From an uncultured Lachnospiraceae bacterium (GTDB lineage Bacteria; Bacillota; Clostridia; Lachnospirales; Lachnospiraceae), in contig CAJUSK010000032.1 of assembly GCA_910589075.1 (NCBI GenBank), positions 1 through 64,000 of the forward strand: a stretch of 64,000 bases of DNA, read 5' to 3'. Positions within the stretch are counted from its first letter, which is position 1. Each line of letters opens with the position of its first letter. Shown here in pieces: positions 32,416-41,299 of the stretch. The notes under the pieces are model-generated. The model was not told where the DNA came from, made no database searches, and saw nothing but the letters and a program-made list of their open reading frames with translations. Position numbers and translations under genes: made by a program.

Positions 32416-33903
32416 ATGGACACAGGTACAATGCAGGAATATGATTTATACAACGATATAAAGTTCCGGTGTGGCGGGGAGATTTATCTGGGCGTGGTAG
32501 GGCCGGTGCGGACCGGGAAATCGACTTTTATCAAACGGTTTATGGATTTGATGGTGCTGCCTTATATGTCGGATGAACATGCCAGGGCCAGGGCACAGGA
32601 TGAATTGCCGCAGAGTTCCGGCGGCAGGACAATTACGACGACGGAACCCAAATTCATTCCCAAGGAAGCGGCAGGGGTGACATTAAACGGTGGCGTGGAT
32701 GTGAAAGTACGGCTGATAGACTGTGTGGGCTATATGGTGGACGGCGCAGCAGGACATATGGAAGAGAATATGGAACGGATGGTGAAAACTCCCTGGTTTG
32801 ACGCGGAGATTCCATTTACCCAGGCGGCTGAAATCGGAACCAGAAAGGTCATCAGTGAGCACTCCACCATAGGCATAGTTGTCACAACGGATGGCAGCTT
32901 TGGTGAACTGCCCAGAGAAAACTACATAGAAGCAGAAGAGAGAACGGTCGGGGAACTGAAAAAGCTGAAAAAGCCTTTTATTGTTTTGCTGAATACGGAA
33001 AAGCCATATTCCAAAGAAGCAAAGAAACTGGCGCTGGAACTCACGGAACAATACGGCGTTTCCGTGCTTCCGGTCAACTGTGAACAGTTGAAGGAAAGTG
33101 ATATTTATCATATTCTGGAAAATGTCCTGTATGAGTTTCCGCTTTCCATGATCGAGTTTTATCTGCCCAAATGGGTGGAAATGCTGCCCATTACTCATCC
33201 CCTCAAAGCTGATATTGTAGAGCGCATCAGCGGTCTTGTAAAGGATTTGAATACGATACGGGATGCACTGGATCACCCTGTTGAAATCAGCAGCGAATAT
33301 ATCAAACGCTGTAAGATGGACGGTATAGGTATGGCAGACGGCACTGTCCGGGTGGTACTGGAAGTGGAGGATGCATGTTACTACCGGATGCTCAGCGAAC
33401 TGATCGGGGAGGAGATTACCGGAGAGTACCACCTGATTTCCGTGATGAAAGAAATGGCACAGATGAAAAAGGAATATGTGAAAGTACTCCATGCCATTGA
33501 ATCCGTGCGTGCCAGAGGGTATGGAGTCGTTACGCCTGAGCGGGAAGAGATTACGCTCGCAAACCCGGAAGTAATCCGTCATGGTAATAAATTTGGCGTC
33601 AAGATCAAAGCGGAAAGTCCGTCCATTCATATGATCCGTGCCAACATCCGGACAGAGATTGCACCGATTGTGGGTACTCAGCAGCAGGCGGAAGATCTGA
33701 TCCGCTATATTTCCGATGCGGGCAATACGGAAGACGGTATCTGGGAAACCAATATATTCGGAAAAACAGTGGAACAGCTTGTCAATGACGGCATATCAGG
33801 CAAGATTGCCATGATTGGTGACGAAAGCCAGGTAAAACTTCAGGAAACAATGCAAAAGATTGTCAATGATTCCAACGGCGGTATGGTCTGCATTATTATC
33901 TAA
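32416..33903 (+). CDS. spoIVA: stage IV sporulation protein A, spore coat ATPase
   Basis: SpoIVA polymerises with ATP on the outer forespore membrane and is the base on which the coat and cortex assemble. The 495 residues begin with the family N-terminus YNDIKFRCGGEIYLGVVGP. A Walker A motif GPVRTGKST (29-37) and the TRAFAC-type DCVGY motif follow. The length matches Bacillus and Clostridium SpoIVA. GGAAGGGG precedes the ATG by seven bases. Its presence shows that the organism is a spore former or derived from one. Confidence 0.97.
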   Translation: MDTGTMQEYDLYNDIKFRCGGEIYLGVVGPVRTGKSTFIKRFMDLMVLPYMSDEHARARAQDELPQSSGGRTITTTEPKFIPKEAAGVTLNGGVDVKVRLIDCVGYMVDGAAGHMEENMERMVKTPWFDAEIPFTQAAEIGTRKVISEHSTIGIVVTTDGSFGELPRENYIEAEERTVGELKKLKKPFIVLLNTEKPYSKEAKKLALELTEQYGVSVLPVNCEQLKESDIYHILENVLYEFPLSMIEFYLPKWVEMLPITHPLKADIVERISGLVKDLNTIRDALDHPVEISSEYIKRCKMDGIGMADGTVRVVLEVEDACYYRMLSELIGEEITGEYHLISVMKEMAQMKKEYVKVLHAIESVRARGYGVVTPEREEITLANPEVIRHGNKFGVKIKAESPSIHMIRANIRTEIAPIVGTQQQAEDLIRYISDAGNTEDGIWETNIFGKTVEQLVNDGISGKIAMIGDESQVKLQETMQKIVNDSNGGMVCIII

Positions 33904-33938
33904 ATTTGAAGGATCGCTTTCCGGCGCATTGGGAAGCC

Positions 33939-35192
33939 CTATATCCGGACAATGGGTGTCCGGGTTTCATCCGGCAGCCTTGTCCCACAGGCCTGTAAAA
34001 CAAGGGCGTGGTAGATGCGGGTGGACAGAACATCTTTTTTTAACTGCTCAAGTGCCGCTTCGTCCAGCAGCCTGTCAGCATCGGCCAGTTTGGAAATCAG
34101 CGGGACAGCGGTATTTGCCTTGATGGCGGTGAGCAGCGGCGTGGCATCTGTCCGAAATCCCAGTATTTTTGCATAGGAGGCAGCAACAGGTGTATCCGCG
34201 GGAATCTGCAGCAGGATATGAAGCAGACAACGGCTGATTCTTGTATAAGTCATATCCTTTGATTTAAGGAGTTGGCAAAAAGAAGTAAATCCCTGATATT
34301 CCGGTATATATTTCCGGATACGGTCTGAAAGGTCAGGCGTAATATCCAGATAACCGGAAAATCCATTTTCGGCCTCCGTCAGCAGTTTATAGTGCAGCAT
34401 CTGTGAAAGCGTTTCCGGAACTACCGGAAACGTTTTTCCATATTCCCGTTTCATCAGATCATATACATTCTCCGGCACATAAGGCCGGATATTTCCAGGG
34501 AATCCATCCCGCAGACAGGCATTGCGTATGGCCAGGGCAGAACTTTTATCGCCCCCGGACAAATCGCTGTCCAGATATTGCCCCCCTGACCGACGGATGG
34601 TCACAGGCTCTGTGGAACTGTTGCAGCCGGACAGACTTTTACAGTATTCTATACCCAGAATATTATTGGGCGAGGAAAGCAATGTTGAAATACTCGTGGG
34701 ATGTTCCAGGTACAGTCGGCTGTTGACGGTTTCTTCCTGCAGATAGGAAAGCAGGGCAGCCGAGCGCGCGGCAGGATAGGACTGCCCGGCCCGCAGCAGA
34801 TTTTTCAGCATTTTTTTATAATCGGCAGGTTCTGCTGCCAGAATGGACGCGGCTTCTTTTAAAAGAGAGACATCGCCGCATTCACTGCCGAACACAAGAA
34901 AGTCCACAACACCCAGACGATGCAGCAGCGTCACGGCTCCGTCGGCAAAGCCGGAGGCACTGGCACAGGCGGATGAAACCGGTAGTTCCAGCACCAGATC
35001 CGCCCCGTTTTCCAGAGCCATCCGCGTCCGGAAATATTTATCCATCAGGGCGGGCTCCCCACGCTGGGTAAAATTCCCACTCATGACCACGATACAATAA
35101 TCCGCGCCTGTCACTTCCCGCGCCTGATCCAGGTGATATCTGTGTCCATTGTGAAATGGATTGTATTCTGCAATAATACCAGTAACTTTCAT
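33939..35192 (-). CDS. tmcAL: tRNA(Met) cytidine acetate ligase TmcAL
   Basis: TmcAL (YlbM) acetylates the wobble C34 of elongator tRNA-Met using acetate and ATP, preventing misreading of isoleucine codons. The 417-residue sequence starts MKVTGIIAEYNPFHNGHRYH, the nucleotidyltransferase HxGH-like site, followed by MSGNFTQRGEPA. It is convergent with spoIVA, with 35 bases between the stops. It may share physiology with the divergent pta-ackA, since all three handle acetate, but no regulatory link is visible. Confidence 0.93.
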   Translation of the reverse strand: MKVTGIIAEYNPFHNGHRYHLDQAREVTGADYCIVVMSGNFTQRGEPALMDKYFRTRMALENGADLVLELPVSSACASASGFADGAVTLLHRLGVVDFLVFGSECGDVSLLKEAASILAAEPADYKKMLKNLLRAGQSYPAARSAALLSYLQEETVNSRLYLEHPTSISTLLSSPNNILGIEYCKSLSGCNSSTEPVTIRRSGGQYLDSDLSGGDKSSALAIRNACLRDGFPGNIRPYVPENVYDLMKREYGKTFPVVPETLSQMLHYKLLTEAENGFSGYLDITPDLSDRIRKYIPEYQGFTSFCQLLKSKDMTYTRISRCLLHILLQIPADTPVAASYAKILGFRTDATPLLTAIKANTAVPLISKLADADRLLDEAALEQLKKDVLSTRIYHALVLQACGTRLPDETRTPIVRI

Positions 35193-35347
35193 AACACACT
35201 CCGTTTATCATTTTATGTTTTGGGTATTATAATGTCACCAGCCGACAGGCTGCTGACCTGCTTAGTATATCATATTTGAAGCGATTGGGAAGAGGAAGCA
35301 ATTTGCAAATTTTTCAATATGGCTTGTAATCAGCGTATTATATTATA

Positions 35348-35524
35348 CAGTACATGTACTGGTTACTTTTCACACCCGCGCCATGCACTTGCTGCAGGGC
35401 GTCGGAGCCAGTGCCAAAATGCGCGTTTTGTAGCATTTTGTGTGCATCAGTTGTTGCAATTCACACCGAAATAGTTGTAAATGGGTGCGAAACCCGGCGT
35501 GGGTGTGAATTGTAACATGTACTG
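35348..35524. mobile_element. imperfect palindromic element (about 177 bp), MITE-like
   Basis: The ends CAGTACATGT (35348-35357) and ACATGTACTG (35515-35524) are inverted. The adjoining inner segments also pair: CACACCCGCGCC with GGCGTGGGTGTG. The middle has no ORF. It fills most of the 475-base gap between tmcAL and pta. The remaining part holds only the pta promoter. No other copy is seen in this window, so calling it mobile is an inference from structure. Confidence 0.5.
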
Positions 35525-35555
35525 AATTAAACACAATTTTTTTTCCCAATGTATC

Positions 35556-35585
35556 TTGTATGCAAAACAGAAAATGAGATATAAT
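35556..35585 (+). promoter_or_regulatory. pta-ackA promoter
   Basis: TTGTAT (35556-35561), an 18-base spacer and TATAAT (35580-35585), with the pta start about 80 bases downstream. Confidence 0.65.
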
Positions 35586-35667
35586 TTACAGGAAGATAAT
35601 GGGCGGCAGGAAAGGAGAAGCAGTTCCGTTCATTGCATATTGTATGAAGGAAAAGGAGATTGGGTGG

Positions 35668-36669
35668 ATGAGTTACATTGATTTAATGAAAGAGAAAGCA
35701 AGGCAGGATCTGAAAACCATAGTACTTCCGGAGACAAATGATAAAAGGACACTGATTGCTGCAGCACACATTCTGGAGGAACGCATTGCCAGAATCATTA
35801 TGATCGGCAATGAAGAGAAGATTCTGGACGGTGCCGGATGGCTGGAAGTAGATCTGACAGGTGTGACAATCGTAAATCCGGCAACCAGCGAAAAACTTGA
35901 CAGCTATGTGGATCTGCTGTATGAAACGAGAAAAAATAAAGGTATGACCCCCGAAAAGGCAAAGGAAATCCTGCTTTCGGATTACCTGACCTTCGGTATT
36001 ATGATGGTAAAAGCCAATGATGCGGACGGTATGGTGGCCGGTGCATGCCATGCCACGGCTGATACGCTTCGTCCGGCGTTGCAGATTTTAAAGACGGCAG
36101 AGGGAACCAAACTGGTTTCCGCATTTTTCATTGTGGACGTACCGGATTGTGAGTATGGGTATCATGGGACATTCCTGTTTGCGGACTGCGGATTGAATCA
36201 GGATCCCACCGCAGAAGAACTGGCTGCCATTGCAGATACAAGTGCGAAGAGCTTCCGTAACCTGGTGGGTGCAAAGCCGGTGATTGCAATGCTTTCCCAT
36301 TCCACAAAAGGCAGTGCAAAACATCCATTGGTCGATAAAGTGGTACGGGCAGTCGAAATTGCCCATGAGCAGTATTCCCACCTCACACTGGACGGAGAAT
36401 TGCAGACGGATGCCGCTCTTGTACCCCATATTGCCAAATCAAAAGCGCCGGGCAGCGAGGTGGCCGGGAAAGCCAATGTGCTTGTGTTCCCCAATCTGGA
36501 TTGTGGCAATATCGGTTATAAACTGGTACAGAGACTGGGAAAAGCGGAAGCATATGGCCCGATGCTGCAGGGAATTGCAAAACCGGTAAACGATTTGTCC
36601 AGAGGGTGTTCCTGGGAGGATATTGTAGGCGTAGTGGCTTTGACTGCCGTACAGGCTCAGTTATCATAA
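35668..36669 (+). CDS. pta: phosphate acetyltransferase
   Basis: Converts acetyl-CoA to acetyl phosphate in the ATP-yielding route to acetate. The 333-residue protein is the short, single-domain type. Family motifs include LPETNDKRTLIAA, the MVAGACHATADTLRP loop and MLSHSTKGSAKHPLVDKV. AAAAGGAGATTGGGTGG precedes the ATG at 35668; the frame is open from 35599, but those residues do not belong to the family. It forms an operon with ackA 21 bases downstream. Confidence 0.96.
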   Translation: MSYIDLMKEKARQDLKTIVLPETNDKRTLIAAAHILEERIARIIMIGNEEKILDGAGWLEVDLTGVTIVNPATSEKLDSYVDLLYETRKNKGMTPEKAKEILLSDYLTFGIMMVKANDADGMVAGACHATADTLRPALQILKTAEGTKLVSAFFIVDVPDCEYGYHGTFLFADCGLNQDPTAEELAAIADTSAKSFRNLVGAKPVIAMLSHSTKGSAKHPLVDKVVRAVEIAHEQYSHLTLDGELQTDAALVPHIAKSKAPGSEVAGKANVLVFPNLDCGNIGYKLVQRLGKAEAYGPMLQGIAKPVNDLSRGCSWEDIVGVVALTAVQAQLS

Positions 36670-36690
36670 ATTTATTTTGGAGGAAGAGAT

Positions 36691-37890
36691 ATGAAGATTT
36701 TGGTTATCAACTGCGGCAGCTCTTCCCTCAAGTTTCAGTTGATTGATTCAGTGCATGGACAGGTTCTTGCAAAAGGACTGTGTGAACGGATCGGTATCGA
36801 GGGGAGCCGGCTTGTATATCGGAGAGAAGGAGCCAAAGAGCAGACGGTTAAGGCGCCTATGACAGAGCATAAAACGGCTGTGAAAATGGTGCTGGATGCA
36901 TTAACTGCCCCTGGAACGGGCGTGATCAGAGAACTTTCGGAGATAGATGCAGTGGGGCATCGGATTGTACATGGGGGAGAGAAGTTTGCCGCCTCTGTGC
37001 TGATTGACAATGGGGTACTCTCGGCGATTGAAGAATGTGCTTCCCTGGCGCCTCTTCACAATCCCGCGAATCTCACCGGTATTCGGGCATGTATGGAATT
37101 GATGCCGGAGACACCAATGGCGGCAGTGTTTGACACGGCATTTCATCAGACCATGCCCATGGAGGCATATCTGTATGGAATTCCCTATGCATACTATGAA
37201 AAATACAGAGTCAGACGCTATGGGTTCCACGGGACAAGCCATAAATATGTGTCCAGGCAGGCCGCTAAGGTGTTGGGAGAGAGACCTGAAAAGCTCAGGC
37301 TGATTGTGTGTCATCTGGGAAACGGCGCCAGTGTGTCCGCTGTTCAATATGGAAAGTCGGTGGACACATCCATGGGACTGACTCCCCTGGAGGGACTGAT
37401 TATGGGAACACGGGCCGGTGATATGGACCCGGCCATCGTGGAGTTTATCGCCCATAAAGAGGGAAAAACGCTGGATGAAATCATGGAGATACTGAACCGT
37501 CAGTCAGGCGTACTGGGGCTTTCCGGAGGACTTTCTTCCGATTTCAGGGATTTGGAGGATGCCTTTCAGGCAGGGCAGCCGGAAGGCGAACGGGCATTGA
37601 AGGCATTTGCTTACCGGGTGGCAAAATATATCGGCGCCTATACAGCGGCTATGAACGGTGTGGACGGCATCTGTTTTACGGCCGGCCTGGGGGAAAACAG
37701 TCCCCTGATCCGCAGGAAGATCTGCGCATATCTGGGCTATCTGGGCGTAAGCCTGGATGAAGAGCAGAACCGAAAGCGGGGAGAAGATCTGATTATATCC
37801 GCGCCGGGCTGTGGTGTGAAAGTGTTGGTGATCCCCACCAATGAAGAACTTGCCATTGCGGAAGAAACCTGTGCCCTTGTGCAGGCATAG
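36691..37890 (+). CDS. ackA: acetate kinase
   Basis: Makes acetate and ATP from acetyl phosphate, the energy-yielding end of acetogenic fermentation. The 399-residue protein starts with the signature MKILVINCGSSSLKFQL and contains AVGHRIVHGG, FDTAFHQTMP, YGFHGTSHKYVS and the catalytic HLGNGAS. GGAGGAAGAGAT gives the start. Pairing with pta means the two enzymes are coexpressed. Confidence 0.98.
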   Translation: MKILVINCGSSSLKFQLIDSVHGQVLAKGLCERIGIEGSRLVYRREGAKEQTVKAPMTEHKTAVKMVLDALTAPGTGVIRELSEIDAVGHRIVHGGEKFAASVLIDNGVLSAIEECASLAPLHNPANLTGIRACMELMPETPMAAVFDTAFHQTMPMEAYLYGIPYAYYEKYRVRRYGFHGTSHKYVSRQAAKVLGERPEKLRLIVCHLGNGASVSAVQYGKSVDTSMGLTPLEGLIMGTRAGDMDPAIVEFIAHKEGKTLDEIMEILNRQSGVLGLSGGLSSDFRDLEDAFQAGQPEGERALKAFAYRVAKYIGAYTAAMNGVDGICFTAGLGENSPLIRRKICAYLGYLGVSLDEEQNRKRGEDLIISAPGCGVKVLVIPTNEELAIAEETCALVQA

Positions 37891-38010
37891 AGGAATCTTA
37901 TGGGAAACCGGCCTTTGGAAACCGGATCCGGATACCATGTGACAGACACAGAACGTGGATTGAAATGCAGCCGGATTTTACATTTTTATCCGGATGCATT
38001 CAAAAAAACG

Positions 38011-38039
38011 TTGACAAATGGGAAAAAAGTATTTATTAT
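38011..38039 (+). promoter_or_regulatory. livJ promoter
   Basis: TTGACA (38011-38016), 17 bases, TATTAT (38034-38039), a strong housekeeping promoter 137 bases before livJ. Transcription should begin near 38046, directly before the leader hairpin. Confidence 0.82.
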
Positions 38040-38049
38040 ATCGTGTAAC

Positions 38050-38085
38050 GAAAAAGGTTCAATGGTGATCCACTGAATCTTTTTC
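38050..38085 (+). promoter_or_regulatory. 5'-terminal leader hairpin of livJ mRNA
   Basis: GAAAAAGGTTCA and TGAATCTTTTTC form a 12-bp stem with one G-U pair; an inner TGG/CCA extends it. It starts about four bases after the predicted transcription start. It could stabilise the mRNA or act as an attenuator, since the 3' arm ends in a T-rich stretch. Confidence 0.5.
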
Positions 38086-38176
38086 CGTGTATCAGCCCCT
38101 TGTGGCAGTTGTTCTGCGAATATGCATTTTGTATCCGGCTTCTGCCTGAAGGAATAAAAAGATGGAGGAGAAGATT

Positions 38177-39400
38177 ATGAAGAGATTTTTGAGCATTGCC
38201 GTAGCATCGGCTATGGTAGCGGCTGCTCTGACAGGTTGCGGCAGCAATCCGGCAGGCGGTACGGACGCACCGGCAGAAGGCGCAGAAAACAGTGCGGCTG
38301 AAAATGACGGCGCAGCGGCAGAGAGTGGTGAAGCAGGCAGCGCATTCCGTATTGGCGGAATCGGCCCTGTGACAGGTGCGGCAGCCGTTTACGGACAGGC
38401 AGTTAAGAACGCTGCACAGCTTGCAGTGGATGAGATCAATGCTGCAGGCGGTATCAACGGTGTACAGATTGAGTTCAATTTCCAGGATGATGAGCATGAT
38501 GCGGAAAAGGCAGTAAATGCTTACAATACGTTGAAAGACTGGGATATGCAGGTGCTGCTTGGTACCGTAACCAGTACCCCCTGTACAGCCGTAGTGGAAA
38601 AGACACATGAGGACAACCTGTTCCAGTTGACCCCTTCAGGTTCCGCAGTGGAAAGCATTCAGTATGACAACGCTTTCCGTGTATGTTTCTCTGACCCGAA
38701 CCAGGGAACTGCATCCGCACAGTACATCGGTGAACATGGCCTGGCTACAAAGGTAGCGGTGATTTACAATAGCTCCGACGTATATTCTTCCGGTATTTAT
38801 CAGACATTTGCGGCAGAAGCCGGCAATCAGGGCCTGGAGATTGTATCTGCGGAAGCGTTTACCGCAGACAGTAACACCGATTTCTCCGTACAGCTCCAGA
38901 AAGCAAAAGATGCAGGCGCAGAACTTGTATTCCTGCCGATTTACTATACAGAAGCTTCCATTATCCTGGGCCAGGCTGACAAGATGGGATATGCACCCAC
39001 TTTCTTTGGCTGTGACGGTCTGGACGGTATTCTGGCAGTGGAAGATTTTGATACTGCTCTGGCAGAGGGCGTTATGCTGCTGACTCCTTTCGCAGCAGAT
39101 GCGGAAGATGAGCTGACACAGAAATTTGTAACCGCATACAAGGATGCATACGGTGATATTCCGAACCAGTTTGCGGCGGATGCTTATGATGGCATTTATG
39201 CGATTAAAGCTGCTATCGAGCAGGCAGGTGTAACACCGGATATGAGCGCTTCCGATATCTGTGATGCGCTGAAAACATCCATGACGGAAATCAGCATTGA
39301 CGGTCTGACAGGTCTGGGTATGACATGGGGCGCTGACGGCGAACCGAACAAAGAGCCCAAAGCTGTTAAGATTACAAATGGTGCATATGCTGCAATGTAA
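38177..39400 (+). CDS. livJ: branched-chain amino acid ABC transporter, substrate-binding lipoprotein
   Basis: A 407-residue periplasmic-binding-type lipoprotein (Peripla_BP_6). The signal peptide ends in the lipobox LTGCG (Cys24), followed by an Ala/Glu/Gly-rich linker to the membrane anchor. The binding fold begins FRIGGIGPVTGAAAVYGQAV. It captures leucine/isoleucine/valine or related ligands for the LivHMGF complex encoded downstream; the exact ligand is not certain. GGAGGAGAAGATT sets the ATG at 38177. Unusually, an unrelated secreted-protein gene with its own promoter separates it from livH. Confidence 0.93.
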   Translation: MKRFLSIAVASAMVAAALTGCGSNPAGGTDAPAEGAENSAAENDGAAAESGEAGSAFRIGGIGPVTGAAAVYGQAVKNAAQLAVDEINAAGGINGVQIEFNFQDDEHDAEKAVNAYNTLKDWDMQVLLGTVTSTPCTAVVEKTHEDNLFQLTPSGSAVESIQYDNAFRVCFSDPNQGTASAQYIGEHGLATKVAVIYNSSDVYSSGIYQTFAAEAGNQGLEIVSAEAFTADSNTDFSVQLQKAKDAGAELVFLPIYYTEASIILGQADKMGYAPTFFGCDGLDGILAVEDFDTALAEGVMLLTPFAADAEDELTQKFVTAYKDAYGDIPNQFAADAYDGIYAIKAAIEQAGVTPDMSASDICDALKTSMTEISIDGLTGLGMTWGADGEPNKEPKAVKITNGAYAAM

Positions 39401-39425
39401 TATATGTATCTGCCGTGCAGATGGA

Positions 39426-39449
39426 ACCGGGCCATAAGCAAAGCCCGGT
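39426..39449 (+). terminator. hairpin after livJ
   Basis: Arms ACCGGGC and GCCCGGT with a ten-base loop. There is no T-run, so termination may depend on the following palindrome; the structure could equally protect the livJ mRNA end. Confidence 0.4.
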
Positions 39450-39474
39450 GACAGATAACATGGACAGATTGGAT

Positions 39475-39516
39475 AACAATAGAAAGCCCGCTGTGCGTGC
39501 TTTCTATTGTTATTTT
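39475..39516. repeat. hairpin repeat (ACAATAG family)
   Basis: AACAATAGAAAGC ... GCTTTCTATTGTT, a near-perfect palindrome followed by ATTTT, placed after livJ where a terminator would be expected. Confidence 0.8.
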
Positions 39517-39583
39517 CAGGAGAAAACAGGAGATCGTCAGAGCGATGACCAATCCGGTATTTTGAAACAACTTCTGGAAAATG

Positions 39584-39613
39584 TTGACACCCTGGTATAC
39601 AGAGGCGTATAAT
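39584..39613 (+). promoter_or_regulatory. promoter of the 39658 gene
   Basis: TTGACA (39584-39589), 18 bases, TATAAT (39608-39613); both boxes are perfect. It shows that the secreted-protein gene has its own strong expression. Confidence 0.88.
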
Positions 39614-39657
39614 GTATTTGTAAGAGTTCTAATACATGTTATAAGGAGGTAACAGAT

Positions 39658-40170
39658 ATGAGAGTATTTAAAACAATTCTTGTAACTGCAGTTGCAACGA
39701 CACTGGCGCTGGCTTCTTCCATGGTGGTTTGTGCGAAGGATGCTGATTTTGTGCCGCCCCGTTATAAGAGCAACTGCGATCTGATGGGATGCACCGGCAG
39801 CCATATCAGTGTGAAAGATCCTTCCACAGGATTGGATCTGTATTTCTGTGTACCTAAGAATCTGGATTATTCTGTTGATGAATACCGTACAAACGTAGCG
39901 GCATATCTGGCAGAAAAAGCTGAGAACAAACCGGAAGAAGTAACGCCTGTTGTGGAAGAAAGCAAGCCTGAGACTGTGGATGAGGATTACTTTGCACCGC
40001 CCCGCAACAAGAGTAATTGCAACCTGATGGGATGCATCGGAAGCCATGTCAGCGTGAAAGATCCTTCTACAGGACTGGATCTGTATTTCTGCGTACCTCA
40101 GGGATTGAACTACTCTGTTGATGAGTACCGCACGAATGTGGCAGCTTATCTGGCTGAAAAGGCGAAATAA
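39658..40170 (+). CDS. secreted protein with two near-identical Cys/His modules, unknown function
   Basis: I do not recognise this family. The 170 residues have a cleavable signal peptide (about 1-26, ending VVCA). Two 58-residue modules follow (about 31-88 and 112-169), identical at 50 of 58 positions and joined by an acidic Glu/Pro/Val linker (about 89-111). Each module has Cys-x4-Cys-x3-His-x14-Cys (Cys40, Cys45, His49, Cys64 and Cys121, Cys126, His130, Cys145). The shared segments are SVKDPSTGLDLYFCVP and YSVDEYRTNVAAYLAEKA. The layout suggests a metal-binding or disulfide-stabilised extracellular domain. It has a perfect promoter, AAGGAGGTAACAGAT as ribosome site and a terminator. It splits livJ from livH, so a role linked to that transporter is possible but unproven. 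Confidence 0.85.
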   Translation: MRVFKTILVTAVATTLALASSMVVCAKDADFVPPRYKSNCDLMGCTGSHISVKDPSTGLDLYFCVPKNLDYSVDEYRTNVAAYLAEKAENKPEEVTPVVEESKPETVDEDYFAPPRNKSNCNLMGCIGSHVSVKDPSTGLDLYFCVPQGLNYSVDEYRTNVAAYLAEKAK

Positions 40171-40252
40171 ATCTGCGTGATTTATTACATCAGTACGGAA
40201 GAGATGGTGACTGAATGGCAGTCGGCATGCACACGATATAAGATATAATATC

Positions 40253-40306
40253 AGGAGGGTTTTCCCAAAAGCGGGCTTTTGGTCTGTGGGATGATCCTCC
40301 TTTTTA
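40253..40306 (+). terminator. terminator of the 39658 gene
   Basis: Outer arms AGGAGG and CCTCCT, with inner pairs TCCCA/TGGGA and a nested AAAAGC/GCTTTT hairpin, followed by TTTTT. Confidence 0.85.
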
Positions 40307-40307
40307 C

Positions 40308-40337
40308 TTGATTCCCTGTTATGTTCTATGGTATACT
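40308..40337 (+). promoter_or_regulatory. livH promoter
   Basis: TTGATT (40308-40313), 18 bases, TATACT (40332-40337), 70 bases before livH. It lets livHMGF be expressed separately from livJ. Confidence 0.65.
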
Positions 40338-40406
40338 TGTGTACGTGAGAGCGGACGGTATGCTGTCTGCGTGAAAGCAGTAAATGAAAAATAAAGAGGT
40401 GTACGT

Positions 40407-41291
40407 ATGAGTTTACTATCTTATTTAATCAACGGTATCAGCCTTGGAAGCGTGTACGCCATTATCGCACTGGGATATACCATGGTGTACGGCATTGCCA
40501 AAATGCTGAATTTTGCCCATGGCGATGTTATCATGGTGGGAGGCTATGTGGTATTTGTGCTGGCCAGCGGCATGGGCCTGCCACCTGTTCTGGCAGTGAT
40601 GATTTCCATGGTGGTCTGCACTGTGCTTGGTATGGCCATCGAGCGGGTGGCATATAAACCGCTGCGCATGGCGGCTTCTCCGCTGGCGGTGCTGATTACG
40701 GCCATCGGCGTCAGCTATCTTTTGCAAAACCTGGCGCTTCTTTTGTTTGGGGCCAATACCAAATCTTTTACTTCCGTTGTAACCGTCCCGGCCGTTTCAC
40801 TGGCGGAGGGACAGTTGATGATTTCCGGAGAGACGATTGTGACAATCGCGGCCTGCATCGTCATTATGGTGACATTGACCCTGTTTATTAAAAAGACAAA
40901 GGCCGGACAGGCTATGCTGGCCGTATCCGAGGACAAAGGAGCGGCGCAGTTAATGGGAATCAATGTAAATGGCACCATAGCCCTGACTTTTGCCATTGGG
41001 TCCGCGCTGGCGGCTGTGGCAGGTGTGCTTTTGTGCTCCACGTATCCGTCTCTGACACCCTATACAGGGGCGATGCCGGGGATTAAGGCTTTTGTGGCCG
41101 CCGTATTCGGTGGCATTGGTTCCATACCCGGCGCTATGATCGGCGGTATTCTGCTTGGGATTATTGAAATACTGGGTAAGGCATATATTTCTTCACAGAT
41201 GGCGGATGCCATTGTATTTGCGGTACTGATTGTAGTACTGCTTGTAAAACCTACCGGGATTCTTGGTAAGGAAATTCAGGAGAAAGTGTAG
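40407..41291 (+). CDS. livH: branched-chain amino acid ABC transporter permease LivH
   Basis: A 294-residue inner-membrane permease with about eight hydrophobic segments. The family signatures are NGISLGSVYAIIALGYTMVY at the N-terminus, LNFAHGDVIMVG and the EAA-like cytoplasmic loop around GIKAFVAAVFGGIGSIPGAM. It pairs with LivM, with eight bases between them, to form the translocation channel. AAAGAGGTGTACGT precedes the ATG. Confidence 0.95.
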   Translation: MSLLSYLINGISLGSVYAIIALGYTMVYGIAKMLNFAHGDVIMVGGYVVFVLASGMGLPPVLAVMISMVVCTVLGMAIERVAYKPLRMAASPLAVLITAIGVSYLLQNLALLLFGANTKSFTSVVTVPAVSLAEGQLMISGETIVTIAACIVIMVTLTLFIKKTKAGQAMLAVSEDKGAAQLMGINVNGTIALTFAIGSALAAVAGVLLCSTYPSLTPYTGAMPGIKAFVAAVFGGIGSIPGAMIGGILLGIIEILGKAYISSQMADAIVFAVLIVVLLVKPTGILGKEIQEKV

Positions 41292-41299
41292 GGAAGATC

